A stretch of 64,000 nucleotides of DNA from Elymus sibiricus (taxonomy: Eukaryota; Streptophyta; Magnoliopsida; Poales; Poaceae). This document shows, piece after piece, positions 37,386-48,756 of the stretch (its first letter is position 1; every line of letters starts with the position of its first letter). The stretch is from NCBI GenBank assembly GCA_039707655.1, contig CM077676.1, forward strand, positions 373,864,114-373,928,113, written 5' to 3'. Below the pieces are notes generated by a model that saw only the letters and a program-made list of their open reading frames with translations, did not search any database and was not told where the DNA came from. Both the position numbers and the translations under genes were made by a program.

Positions 37386-39597
37386 TGAAAGATCGTGGAT
37401 GTCGCCTAGAGGGGGGGTGAATAGGCGCTTTAAAATGATTATGGTTTAGGCTTGAACAAATGCGGAATAAAACTAGCGTTTAATTTGACAAGCACAAAAC
37501 CTAAATCGACTAGGCTCACCTATGTGCACCAACAACTTATGTTAAGCAAGATATACAACTATGTGATAGCAAGATATATAACAAAAAACAATATGGCTAT
37601 CACAAAGTAAAGTGCATAGGTAAAGGGCTCGGGTAAGAGATAACCGAGGCACGCGGAGACGACGATGTATCCCGAAGTTCAAACCCTTGCGGATGCTAAT
37701 CTCCGTTTGGAGCGGTGTGGAGGCACAATGCTCCCCAAGAAGCCAATAGGGCCACCGTAATCTCCTCACGCCCTCGCACAATGCAAGATGCCGTGATTCC
37801 ACTAAGGGACCCTTGAGGGCGGTCACCGAACCCGTACAAATGGCAACCCTTGGGGCGGTCACCGAACCCGTACACTTTGGCAACCCTTGGGGGCGGTCAC
37901 CGGTACCCGTCAAATTGCTCGGGGCGATTTCCATAACCTAATTGGAGACCCCGACGCTTGCCCGGAGCTTTACACCACAATGATTGAGCTCCGAGGCACC
38001 ACCAACCGTCTAGGGCGCCCAAGCACCCAAGAGGAACAAGCTCAAGGGTACCAAGTACCCAAGAGTAACAAGCTCTAGGGTGCTCAAACACCCAAGAGTA
38101 ATAAGCTTCTCAACTTTTTCACCACCACGAATCACCGTGGAGAACTCAAACCGATGCAACTAATGCAATGGCAAGAACACACCAAGTGCTCAAGTCCCTC
38201 TCCCTCAAATCCCACCAAAGCAACAAAAGCTATGGAGGAAAGTGAGAGGAAGAACAAGGAGAACACCAAGAACTCCAAGACCTAGATCCACAAGGTTCCC
38301 CTCACATAGAGGAGAATGTGATTGGTGGAAAGGTGGATCTAGATCTCCTCTCTCTTTTCCCTCAAGAACTAGCAAGAATCATTGGAGGGATTTAGAGTTA
38401 GGTAAGCTCAAGAAGGTTAACAATGGGGGCAAACACGAGCTCAAGAGATAAGAACCATTGGGGAAGAAGACCCCCTTAAATAGCCCCCACAAAATCGAAC
38501 CGTTACGTGTGCAGGACGCGCTCAAGCGGTACTACCGCTCGGGGGAGCGGTACTACCGCTTAGAGCGGTAGTTCCAGCTGCGAGAACGAAAGAACTGGAG
38601 CGGTAGTGCCGCTCGAAGCGGTACTACCGTCCATCAAAGCGGTACTACCGCTAAAGCAAATTGAGCAACCGAACCTTGCACGCAGCCTCAAACTTAAGCG
38701 GTACTAGAGGCGGTAGTAGCGAGCGGAAGTACCGCTTAAGCGGTACTACCTCTCTACTACCGCTCATTAAAAACAGGCAGAGACACCCAAACGAAAACGA
38801 TCATAACTTGAGCATCCGAACTCAGTTTTCGATGATCTTGGGCTTGTTTTGAAGCTAACAACAAGCACTAAATCTTCATGCAGAGAAACACCAAAAAATA
38901 ACAAAGGAGGATAAAGCCAAATTGGGAAAGGTTAGACCTCTCAAAAAAAGAATAACCGGCAAAACCTCCAATATCAAAAACGCAATAAGTTTTTCATACG
39001 GAATCCGTTTTTGATGAACTTGAGCTTGTATTGAAGATCATGACAAGCTCTAAAACTCCTCATAGAGAAAAGCCAAATAAGAACCAATAAAGATGATGCG
39101 AAGGATGCAATGGTTTGAGCTCTCTACGAATGATACGATCAAGCTACTCACTCGAGAGCCCCCCTTGATAGTACGGCTATCGATCCTATAACCCGGTCTC
39201 CCAACTAACATCATGAGACCGGTAAGATAGAAAAGCTATCAAGGACAAACCTTTGCCTTGCGCATAATCCACTTGAGCTAGATGATGACGATCTTGACCT
39301 CCTCAAGTTGGACCACCTTTCTTGATTGCGCCGGCTCGATGAAGACTAGTTGATTGCTCCCCCATACACCACTATGGGTGAGCCACTCTTCGGCACATCT
39401 TCACAAGTCCATTGTCACCACAATGGACGGCAAGCTTCAAGCAGTGATCTCTTCGTGATGCTCCACTTGAACTTGCACACCGCAATCTTGATGACGATCA
39501 CCACTTGATGTCATCCTCCATGGCTTGAATGAGATCTTCCTCTTGACGCAAGCCCATGGAAACATACCTAACCCCACATAGAACTCTCGCATAGAAC
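37386..39597 (-). repeat. 5' LTR of element E, truncated at its start
   Basis: It aligns with 28675-30890 and stops after ...GCATAGAAC at 39597, where the pol frame of B resumes. The missing part corresponds to 30891-31316 of the other copy. The truncation removes the minus-strand start of the LTR, but a TATTTAA-like box (minus strand, 38476-38482) is retained. Confidence 0.9.
38524..38764. repeat. Cluster of AGCGGTACTACCGCT palindromes in the 5' LTR of E
   Basis: This is the counterpart of the cluster at 29817-30056, with nearly every unit conserved between the two LTRs. It sits just downstream, in the minus-strand sense, of other LTR repeats and upstream of the TATA-like motif in forward coordinates. 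Confidence 0.85.
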
Positions 39598-42500
39598 TTG
39601 AGTTACCTCTGAATATAGGGGGACATGTCTTCCCCACAGATATGATCGTACTTGAGTCACAAGGATTGGATGTTATCTTAGGCATGGATTGGTTGTCCAA
39701 GTATGGGGGAAGCATTGATTGCGCCAGTAGGTCGATTTTTCTCACCACCCCAGCGGGAAAAAGGATCAAGTATGTGTCCAGGTTTAAACCCAGGAGGAGT
39801 CAGGTGAACTCTCTTACGGGAGTTGTCCAGGAGGAAGTACCAGTGGTGAAGGATTATCCCAATTTATTTCCAGAGGAATTACCAGGTATGCCACCAGATC
39901 GGGAGATTGAGTTTTTGATTGAGCTGCTGCCAGGCACAGGACCTATCTCCAAGAGGCCATATCGGATGCCTGTTAATGATTTGGAAGAAGTCAAGAAACA
40001 GATCAAGGAGTTGCTGGAGAAAGGGTATATTCGTCCGAGTTCATCACCTTGGGGAGCCCCGGTACTCTTAGTGGAGAAGAAGGATGGAACCTTGAGGATG
40101 TGTGTGGATTACCGCTCTTTGAATGAGGTGACCATCAAGAACAAGTATCCTCTGCCGATGATCAATGACTTGTTTGACCAGCTAGAGGGAGCAAGTGTTT
40201 TCTCCAAGATCGATCTTCGATCCGGTTATCACCAGTTGAAGATCCGTGAGAAGGATATACCCAAGACAACTTTTACCACGAGGTATAGGCTTTATGAGTA
40301 TACAGTCATGTCCTTTGGTTTGACTAATGCCCCTGCCTATTTTATGAGTATGATGAACAAGATATTCATGGAGTTCTTGGATAAGTTTGTTGTGGTATTC
40401 ATTGATGATATATTGGTTTACTCCAAGAATGAGGAGGAACATGCCGAGCATCTGCGCTTAGTTCTGGAGAAGCTCAGGGAACATCAACTTTATGCCAAGT
40501 TCAGCAAGTGTGAGTTTTGGTTAAAGGAAGTGGGATTTCTTGGACATGTTGTGTCAGGTGAAGGGATTGCAGTGGACCCTTCCAAGGTTGAAGCCATCAC
40601 CGAATGGAAGGCACCCACCTTAGTCGGTGAGATCCACAGTTTCCTTGGACTTGCAGGATATTACCGGAGGTTTATTGAGAATTTCTCCAAGATTGCAAAG
40701 CCCATGACAAAGTTGTTGAAGAAGGACACCAAGTTCGTTTGGACTGAAGAGTGTGAAGTCAGCTTTCAAGAGTTGAAGAAGTGTTTGGTTACAGCCCCAG
40801 TGCTAGTTCTGCCTGACATACACAAGGATTTTCAGGTGTATTGTGATGCTTCACGTCAGGGACTTGGGGGTGTTCTTATGCAAGAGGGAAAGGTTGTATC
40901 TTATGCATCACGACAGCTTCGACCTCATGAGTTGAGCTATGCCATGCATGATTTGCAGTTAGCAGCCGTGGTGCATGCACTCAAGTCTTGGAGACACTAT
41001 CTTATTGGGAATCATTGTGAAGTTTACACGGATCACAAGAGTTTGAAGTATATCTTCACGCAGAAGGAGTTGAACCTCAGGCAAAGGAGATGGTTGGAAC
41101 TTATAAAGGATTATGACATGAGTTTGCATTATCATCCAGGAAAAGCCAATGTAGTGGCAGTTGCTTTGAGCCGTAAGAGTTATGTCAACACCCTTACAGC
41201 AGGAGGTTTACCTCAGGAGTTATGTGACGAGCTTAGAGATCTTCAGCTGGAAATAGTTCCGAGAGGTTATGTTGCCGCACTCGAGGTTTATTCCACCTTG
41301 TTGGGGAGAATCAGAGAAGCCCAGAAGTTGGACAAAGGTATTGCTGAGATAAAGGAAAATATGAGCAAAGGGAAAGCGGAAGGATTCCGTGAGGATGAGC
41401 ATGGAACCATATGGTTTGAGCAGCGTATTTGTGTACCCAATGATCCAGAGATCAGGAAGTTGATTCTTCAGGAGGCTCATGACTCACCATACTCGATACA
41501 CCCAGGCAACACCAAGATGTATCTGGACTTGAAGAAAAGTTTTTGGTGGGCCGGTATGAAGAGGGAAATTGCTGAGTATGTGGCGATATGTGATGTATGC
41601 CAGAGAGTAAAGGCAGAGCATCAGAAACCAGCAGGTTTACTTCAGCCATTGCCGATACCTGATTGGAAATGGGACAGACTTGGTATGGACTTTATCACGG
41701 GATTACCCAGGACCCATTCAGGTTATGATTCCATCTGGGTAATAGTTGATCGTTTGACGAAGGTTGCTCACTTCATTCCAGTGAAAATCACCTATACAAG
41801 TGCTAAGCTGGCAAAGATATATATGACCAGGATCGTATGTCTGCATGGAGTTCCGAGGACCATCATATCAGATAGAGGAACACAGTTTACCTCAAAGTTT
41901 TGGCATCAGTTACATGAAACTTTGGGTACCAGGCTAGAGTTCAGTACAGCCTTCCATCCGCAGACAGATGGGCAGACAGAGAGAGTCAATCAGATTCTGG
42001 AGGACATGTTGAGAGCCTGTGCACTAGACTATGGGTCTAGTTGGGATGATAACTTACCTTACGCAGAGTTCTCATACAACAACAGCTATCAAGCCAGTTT
42101 GAAGATGGCCCCTTTCGAGGCATTGTATGGGAGGAAATGCAGGACGCCTTTAATGTGGGATGGAGTTGGAGATCGCAAATTGTTTGGACCAGATTTGATC
42201 AGAGATTCTGAGGAAAAGGTCAAGTTGATTCGTGATAGACTCAAGATAGCTCAGTCTAGACAGAAGAGTTATGCCGATGCTAAACGCAAGGAAGTGATCT
42301 ATGAAGTGGGAGATAGATCATATCTTCGAGTGTCTCCACTTCGAGGTATTAAGAGATTTGGAGTCAAAGGCAAGTTAGCGCCACGATTTGTGGGGCCATA
42401 CAGAGTTCTGGAACATAGAGGAGAGGTTGCATACCAGTTGGAGTTCCCAGAGGCTTTGTCAGGAGTTCATGATGTGTTCCATGTTTCCCAGCTGAAGAAG

Positions 42501-42773
42501 TGTCATGCAGAGATGGCAGATATTCCTTTGAGAGATACAGTGCCACTGGAGGCAATTCAGTTGGAGAGTGATCTGACTTATGAGGAGAAGCCTGTTAAGA
42601 TTCTTGAGACTGCAGAGAGAATCACTCGTACCAAGATCATCAAGTTCTGCAAGGTTCAATGAAGTCACCACACCGAGGAGGAAGCTACTTGGGAAAGAGA
42701 GGAAGATCTCAGGCGGGACCATCCACACCTTTTTGCTGGCCAACCCGAATCTCGAGGGCGAGATTCATCTTAA
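39598..42773 (+). pseudogene. pol of Gypsy element B: protease remnant, reverse transcriptase, RNase H, integrase, chromodomain-like tail
   Basis: The frame is open from the junction at 39598. It starts in the C-terminal half of protease ([14 protein letters not shown]), so the protease active-site half is missing. Reverse transcriptase (FIDDILVYS at about 40395-40420), RNase H ([14 protein letters not shown]), integrase (zinc part HPGNTKMY...CDVCQRVK; core [12 protein letters not shown]...[12 protein letters not shown]) and the FHVSQLKKC segment follow. TGA at 42659-42661 replaces an expected Trp within the chromodomain-like tail, and the frame then reads SHHTEEEATWEREEDL to 42773. In RNase H the usual VADALSR reads VAVALSR (GTT at 41160-41162), losing a catalytic Asp. 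The copy is dead. Confidence 0.93.
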
Positions 42774-42785
42774 GGGGGGTAGGTT

Positions 42786-45700
42786 TGTAACATCCCAATT
42801 TTATTAAATTAGGATGTTAATAGAATCATTCAATGCATATCATATTTTATTGCATTTTGGATTTTTTCTGCAATATTCAAATATTAATTTCCACTCAAGA
42901 AAAATAAAAGAGAGGGGATAAAATGACTTCCTCAAATATAAAAGAGTTGGAAAAATTATTAGAATATTATTTGGAGTTTTTGAGATTTATTTGGTATTTA
43001 TTTTATTTGCAAAAAGTGCATTAATTGCATTAGGAAAATATTTTCAAAATCTTATGTGCTTAAATTAATGTTCACTGTGCTCTAGATATTCATAAATGAA
43101 TTTAGGAATTTTTGTGGTGTTTTTAGAAATTCAATTGTATTTGTTTTGGGCCACTTTTGTTCTCTATTAAAAAAACACACACGCGCACACCAGCAGGCCA
43201 GGCGAGCCAGCCGGCCCGCCCAGCCTTTTGGCCCAAGGCCGCTCCCGCGCCGAAGCACTTTTGAGTCGGCCGCCCGCCCCGCCTCTCTTCCGCCACCGCC
43301 ACTGACTAGTGGGACCGCCTCCTTCTTCCCCAACACTCCCGCACCTCCCGCTTGGATAGACCTCGCCGCGCCGCGCTCCCGCACCCGCCGCGCAAGCCTC
43401 TCGGGATAGGGCTTATCCCGCAGCCCCGCGCCCTCTCCCCTCGCTTATAAAACCCCCTGGACGCCCTCTCTCGATCCTGCCTTCTCGCTCATCTCCACGC
43501 CGCTCGTAGCAGTCGCCATCGCCATTTGAATCTCGCCGGAACCGAAGCTCTTCGCTGTCCAGTCCGTCGCCAGTGAGCCACCCCGACCCCATTTCTTCGT
43601 CTCAATCGACTTCTAGTGTCAGTGCGCATCATTTTGATATAAAATTTTCTGCCTAGGTTTGCCGGAGACGACGCCACCACCGACCCCGACCTCGCTGGAG
43701 CACCGAGCGCCGCCGTCCTCGCCCCGTCCCGTCTGGTCATCCCTGACGACCGCCACCACCATCACCCGAACGCCCTCGTCGAGCTGCATCCGCCCATCTA
43801 CTTCCCCGGCGCCGGAACCCACTGTAGCCGCCGCCCTCTCCGTCACCGACGCCGCGCCGCTGTCGTTCGTCGCCGTCGCCCACGGTGAGCCACCACCCCG
43901 TCTCCCATCCGTTAGATCTTAGATCTACGACCCAGATTAGTTAGGTTGTTTTATTTTTATTTTTCGAACTGGTATGTGCTAAGGATCAGTCGTCCGCCGG
44001 ATAAGCTATGCGGCAGACACTTTTCAGCCACTCGCAACGCGCCACGTGGCCAGGGGCTATTTTGTAGTAGTTTTTTTTCAGATTAGCCCCTAAACTTCGA
44101 TTAGCCCTAACTTTTTAACCGTAGATCCAAATTAGATGAAACAATGTTCGTCTCGATTAGATCTATCCAGAGAACCCATCTTTGCAAACTTTTACCAATT
44201 TAAAATTTGAATTTATTCAGATTTGAATTCAAACTCATGTTGGCCATATCTTTTAAACGGTAACTCCGTTTGAATTAATTATTTTTGCACTTTGTCACCG
44301 TGGCCAAATCCTATGATCTGAACTTTATCATGGCACTTTTCACACAACTAGGATCTGTCCATGAATATCTTACTTGTATGCCTTGTATGCACTATAGATC
44401 ACATCACAAATTTTGAACCCCATGTCACATGTTGCTTTGCACTTAGAATATTTTGGTGCTAGTTGAGTGGTTGTGTGTTCATTTGGTTTTTCCGAGCCTT
44501 TTTGTTTTGCATGTTATTTTGGTTCTTTGAATGATTGCTTATGTGAGTTATTTACTTTGACGATAGATTGTCCGGAGTGCGAGGCAGAGTATTATCAGTC
44601 TCTAGAGTTGAACCAGCAGTACCAAGGCAAGTTCACATTTGACCATTCTTTCAATTACCTTTGTGGTAGGATTGCATGGTAGGAATTTTATGCCGGATGG
44701 CTATGCTTTTACCTAGTAGTTCATTTGAGGTAGGTCTGAACTATATACCCTTTGTCACCACCGTGTAAGTTTATTTTCGCCTCGCTAATGTAGACGTGGA
44801 TTGGGGAGTGTTCATGGTGAGACATGAGTGACAAAGTAGTAATCAGGACCAAGACTTTTTAATGAACTACCTAGGCGGAATTGGTTTGAATGGTGGCGAA
44901 GTACAGTGGGAGCATGCATGGGAAATCCATGGTGGTGCACCACTAGTGGTCTGCCGCCCAGGCTCAAAGGGATCAAACGTATTTTCATGTCTAGAAGCTT
45001 ACGTGTGCAGCCACAAGCCAATATGGGCTCTGGCTTAGTTGAGTAGTTAGTGTGACCTCTTCCGGGATAGGCTAGCTGATGTAGAATGAGTAGGTGTACC
45101 GGCCTATCCGTGGGTTAAGGGGGAATACTTTCGAAAGACTATGTCTCGATCTTCCGATCAAGGAGGTGGTCGAGTCTTGTGGGGAAAAGTGCGCAAACCT
45201 CTGCAGAGTGTCAAACCAAATCGATTAGCCGTGTCCCCGGTTATGGACAACTTGAGCTTTTAGTAGTGGAAATGCCGGGAGATCTCGTCACCATTAATTT
45301 AATCAGTGGGTTTAATGAACTTCGGGAATGGATTGAGTTGGGGTTGCCAACTCATCCTATGCTATTTTGTAGTAGTAGAATAATTTCTTTACAATAGGGA
45401 AAAACCAGCTTTATGCAAAGTTAAACTTAGAGCTTCCACCGGCCAAATTGCATGTACAAATAGGTTCATTATACTTGTGATGTGACTTGCCAGTACATTC
45501 CATGTACTGACCTACATGGCTGCAACCTATCATGTTGCAGATATATCCAACGAGGATTAAGGTGTGATAGGTCGATGTTCTACACTCAGCTTTGCTCGTG
45601 GAGTTGATGGACTCATTTACTTATTTGCTTCTGCAGTATTTGTTTAATGGCCTTATGCCATATTTTTCTAATAATTGTATTACTCCTGGACTATCGATGT

Positions 45701-45820
45701 AATAAAGAGATGTGTGTTATTTCTGTTATTTCATTGAGTACTGTGTGTGCTAGCAAGTCGATCCAGGGACTAGCACGGTAAGCACAGAGACTTCGATCCT
45801 TTTTGGGTCGGGTCGCTACA
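42786..45820 (+). repeat. 3' LTR of Gypsy element B, complete (3,035 bases)
   Basis: It begins TGTAACATCC after the polypurine tract AAGGGGGGTAGG and ends GGTCGCTACA, followed by the duplication GAAAC. A TATAAAA box lies at 43446-43452. It has no insertion, unlike the 5' copy, and shows the empty CCGCG site of solo LTR C near 43370-43376. Confidence 0.95.
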
Positions 45821-45825
45821 GAAAC

Positions 45826-46840
45826 AACTTTTCAGTTTTACCGAAACTCTTCCGGTGTTCTTTCTCCGGAACTCTTCCGCTGTCTCCGAAACTTTTCTGG
45901 TGACTTTCTCTCAGACTCCCTGTCTAGTATTCAACAGATAGATGACCCTTAAGCGTGTGACCCTATAGGTTCGGTGAAGTATAGACATGACCGGAACACT
46001 TTCCGGTCAATGATCAACATCAGAGCCATGGACACCCATATTGATCCCTATACCCACACGAATAAATATTCGAGTGAACCTCCAGTTGCCATGTGCTATT
46101 CCTGTTGCTTCACGATATTACAAACACCAGAGGTGAGATTTATTGGCATCCCCATGGATCAACAACTTGTCCACTATGCCAGTTACCTCGTTACCGGTTT
46201 TGTTCTCTTTTCTCGTTTCCGTGTTCCGGCATCCCTGTGATCAAATCACATTGTGTCTGGCTAGACGATGATGGATACCGTAACACCGAGAGGGCCCGAG
46301 GATATCTCTCCATCGTAGGAGGAGCAAATCCCAATCTCGAGCTATCTCATTGCTTGTCATACTTTTCCGTGAACCCGTAAGCCACCATAATAGCCACCCA
46401 GTTACGGATGACGTTTAACAAACCCCAAAGTTCACGAAGGAACTCGATACTCTCATGGTCTAAGGAATTATGCAAACATTAACTATCTCTGTGTTATTAA
46501 CCATTAACTTGTGACGGATGTATCTCATAGCATAACATCAATTCGGGTCGATTCAACACAAGTGTTCTCCTAACATTGTGCCCTCAAAATTGCCGGCATA
46601 GTCTTGCCTATGATCAGGAAAACAGGATCATCATGCAATACTTGAGCCAGTCTTAGAGGCATGACTAGGAATACATTTTACCGTTTATTATACCACACGT
46701 GCACATGAGTTTCCCTCCGAGCCTCGTGGATATTGTAGACTCGAGAATCATTGCAGTTATAGCATGGAACGTAAACATTCATTACAAACTTGGAGATACA
46801 AAATAACTGTTATTACTACCTCAAGGGCATATCTCCTACA
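45826..46840 (-). repeat. 3' LTR of Copia element A, proximal piece
   Basis: It continues the LTR broken at 11563 and ends ...CATATCTCCTACA at 46840, next to the polypurine tract of A. It matches about 54975-56003. Together the two pieces total 2,085 bases against 2,099 for the intact LTR. Confidence 0.92.
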
Positions 46841-46871
46841 TACTCCCACTTACACTAGAGTCATAATCCAG

Positions 46872-48756
46872 TTACATGGCTTCCCTAACACCAATGGCTA
46901 TCCGGTGCTGCTCATGCTTTGCTCGTGGTAGAGGCTTTGTCATCGGGTCTGACACGTTCAGATCCGTGTGAACTTTGCGTACTTTCACTAAACCCGCTTC
47001 GACATGATGTCGAATGAGTTTATATTTGTGTTCAATATGTCTTGTCTTATGGTGTGAAGATGGCTCCCTAGCCTGAGCCACGGCGCCACTATTATCACAA
47101 TAGATCTCCACCGGGTCCAGCGCACTTGGAACCACACCAAGGTCTTCAAGAAACTGCTTGATCCAGACCACCTCCTTGGAGGCTTCCGAAGCTGCAACAT
47201 ATTCCGCCTCCGTCATAGAATCCGCCACAGTCTTTTGTTTGGAACTTTTCCGATCAACCACGCCACCGTTCAATATGAAAACATAGTCTGATTGAAATTT
47301 GAAGTCATCTGGGTCAGTCATGAAGCCTGCATCAGTGTAACCACTTACAATGAGCTCTTCATCACCTCCGTACACAAGGAGTAAATCCTTGGTCATTCTG
47401 AGGTACTTAAGAATATTTTTGACTGCGGCCCAGTGTTCCAATCCTGGATCACTTTGGTACCGGCTGCTAACACTTAGCACATAGGAAACATCCGGTCTTG
47501 TACATAGCATGGCATACATAATAGAACCAACTGCCGAAGCATATGGAACATCATTCATTTGTACTCGCTCATCGAGAGTCCGAGGACACTGATTCTTGCA
47601 AAGCACTGTGCCAGGTGACATGGGGAGTAGGCCTTTCTTGGAGTTCTCCATGTTGAACCTTTTCAACACCTTGTCAATGTACGTGCTTTGGCTAAGCGCT
47701 ATCAGGCGTTTTGATCTATCTCTACAGATTCTGATGCCCAATACATATGCTGCTTCACCTAAGTCTTTCATTGAAAAACTCTTCTTCAATGAGTCTTTTA
47801 TTTCGTTAAGGAAATTCACGTCATTTCCAATCAACAATATGTCATCCACATACAAGATTAGAAATGCTTTTGCGCTCCCACTAAACTTCTTTTAAACACA
47901 AGATTCTTCGTCATTTCTGATGAAGCCAAACTCTTTGACTACTTCATCAAAATGAATGTTCCAACTCCTTGACGCTTGCTTCAGACCATAAATGGCCTTC
48001 TGAAGTTTGCATACCTTTCTAGCATCCTCATGAACGACAAAACCTTCAGGCTGTATCATGTATACATCTTATTTGAGATTTCCATTTAGGAAAGCCGTTT
48101 TGACGTCCATCTGCCATATTTCATAATCGAAATAAGCAGCAATTGCTAGTAATATCCGAACAGACTTAAGCATAGCTACGGGCAAGAAAGTCTCATCGTA
48201 GTCCACTCCTGGAACTTGCGTGAACCCTTTCGCGACAAGTCTAGCCTTATGGATAGTAATGTTACCATCCGCGTTTGTCTTTCTTCTGAAAATCCACTTA
48301 CAACCAATGGGTTTTACGCCTTCTGGAAGTTCTACCAAGTTCCAAACTTGATTTTCGTACATGGATTCCATTTCGGATTTCATGGCCTTGTGCCATTCCC
48401 TTGAGCTGGGCCCCGCCATCGCTTCCTTGTAGTGCGCAGGTTCATCATCTTCAAGGATGAAGATTTCGTTATGAAACCACTCAGGTGGCTGGATAGCCCT
48501 ACCTGATCTGCGCGGTTCAGTTACAACATTGTTTGAAGTTTCCGCATCACATGCGACAACTTCCGGCTCGGTTGTAGGGATAATTTGCGGAATTTCTTCC
48601 GGTTCCTTAGCCATAACAACGGTTGCCGAAGATTCACTAATCTCATCAAGCTGTACTGTCCTCCCACTTAATTCTTTAGCGAGAAACTCTTTCTCAAGAA
48701 AGACTCCGTTTTTAGCGACAAATACTTTGCACTCGGAGGGTTGGTAGAAATAATAC
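46872..48756 (-). pseudogene. Copia element A pol, C-terminal part (reverse transcriptase and RNase H), decayed
   Basis: On the minus strand the frame restarts after solo LTR F. It runs through the integrase-RT linker (EKEFLAKELSGR), reverse transcriptase start (NQVWNLVELPEG, IGCKWIFRRKTNADGN), YVDDILLIGND at about 47850, and RNase H (KSSKQKTVADSMTEAEYVAASEA) to 46872. Stops interrupt it at 48069-48071 (after FLNGNLK) and just before the FSGSAKAFLILYVDD segment near 47893. The C-terminus SDPMTKPLP is typical of Angela/BARE-type Copia elements. The N-terminal part is at 50438-52550. Confidence 0.9.

Larger units (their letters stand above)
28675..39597 (-). mobile_element. Non-autonomous, gag-only Copia-like LTR element E, minus strand, 5' LTR truncated
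   Basis: Two copies of one LTR lie at 28675-31316 (complete) and 37386-39597 (the last 426 bases missing). On the minus strand the primer-binding site TTGGTATCAGAGCC (37384-37371) follows the 5' LTR. A single long gag ORF (37330-34919) comes next, then about 3.6 kb with no coding sequence, a polypurine tract (31340-31317) and the 3' LTR. No protease, integrase, reverse transcriptase or RNase H is present, so mobility would depend on another element. Only 4 substitutions and a G-run length difference appear in the first ~270 LTR bases, so it is the youngest-looking insertion here. It lies in the LTR of D. Confidence 0.88.
11564..45820 (+). mobile_element. Gypsy chromovirus-like LTR retrotransposon B, plus strand, with nested C, D and E
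   Basis: TGTAACATCC at 11564 and ...GGTCGCTACA at 45820 are bounded by the duplication GAAAC (11559-11563 and 45821-45825). Order: 5' LTR 11564-18782 (interrupted by C), primer-binding site 18786-18797 (TGGTATCAGAGC), coiled-coil ORF, gag, [D and E], pol resuming at 39598, polypurine tract AAGGGGGGTAGG near 42772-42783, 3' LTR 42786-45820. Integrase and a C-terminal chromodomain-like tail place it with Tekay/Del-type chromoviruses. The LTRs differ at 8 of the first ~275 bases by my count. Confidence 0.93.
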
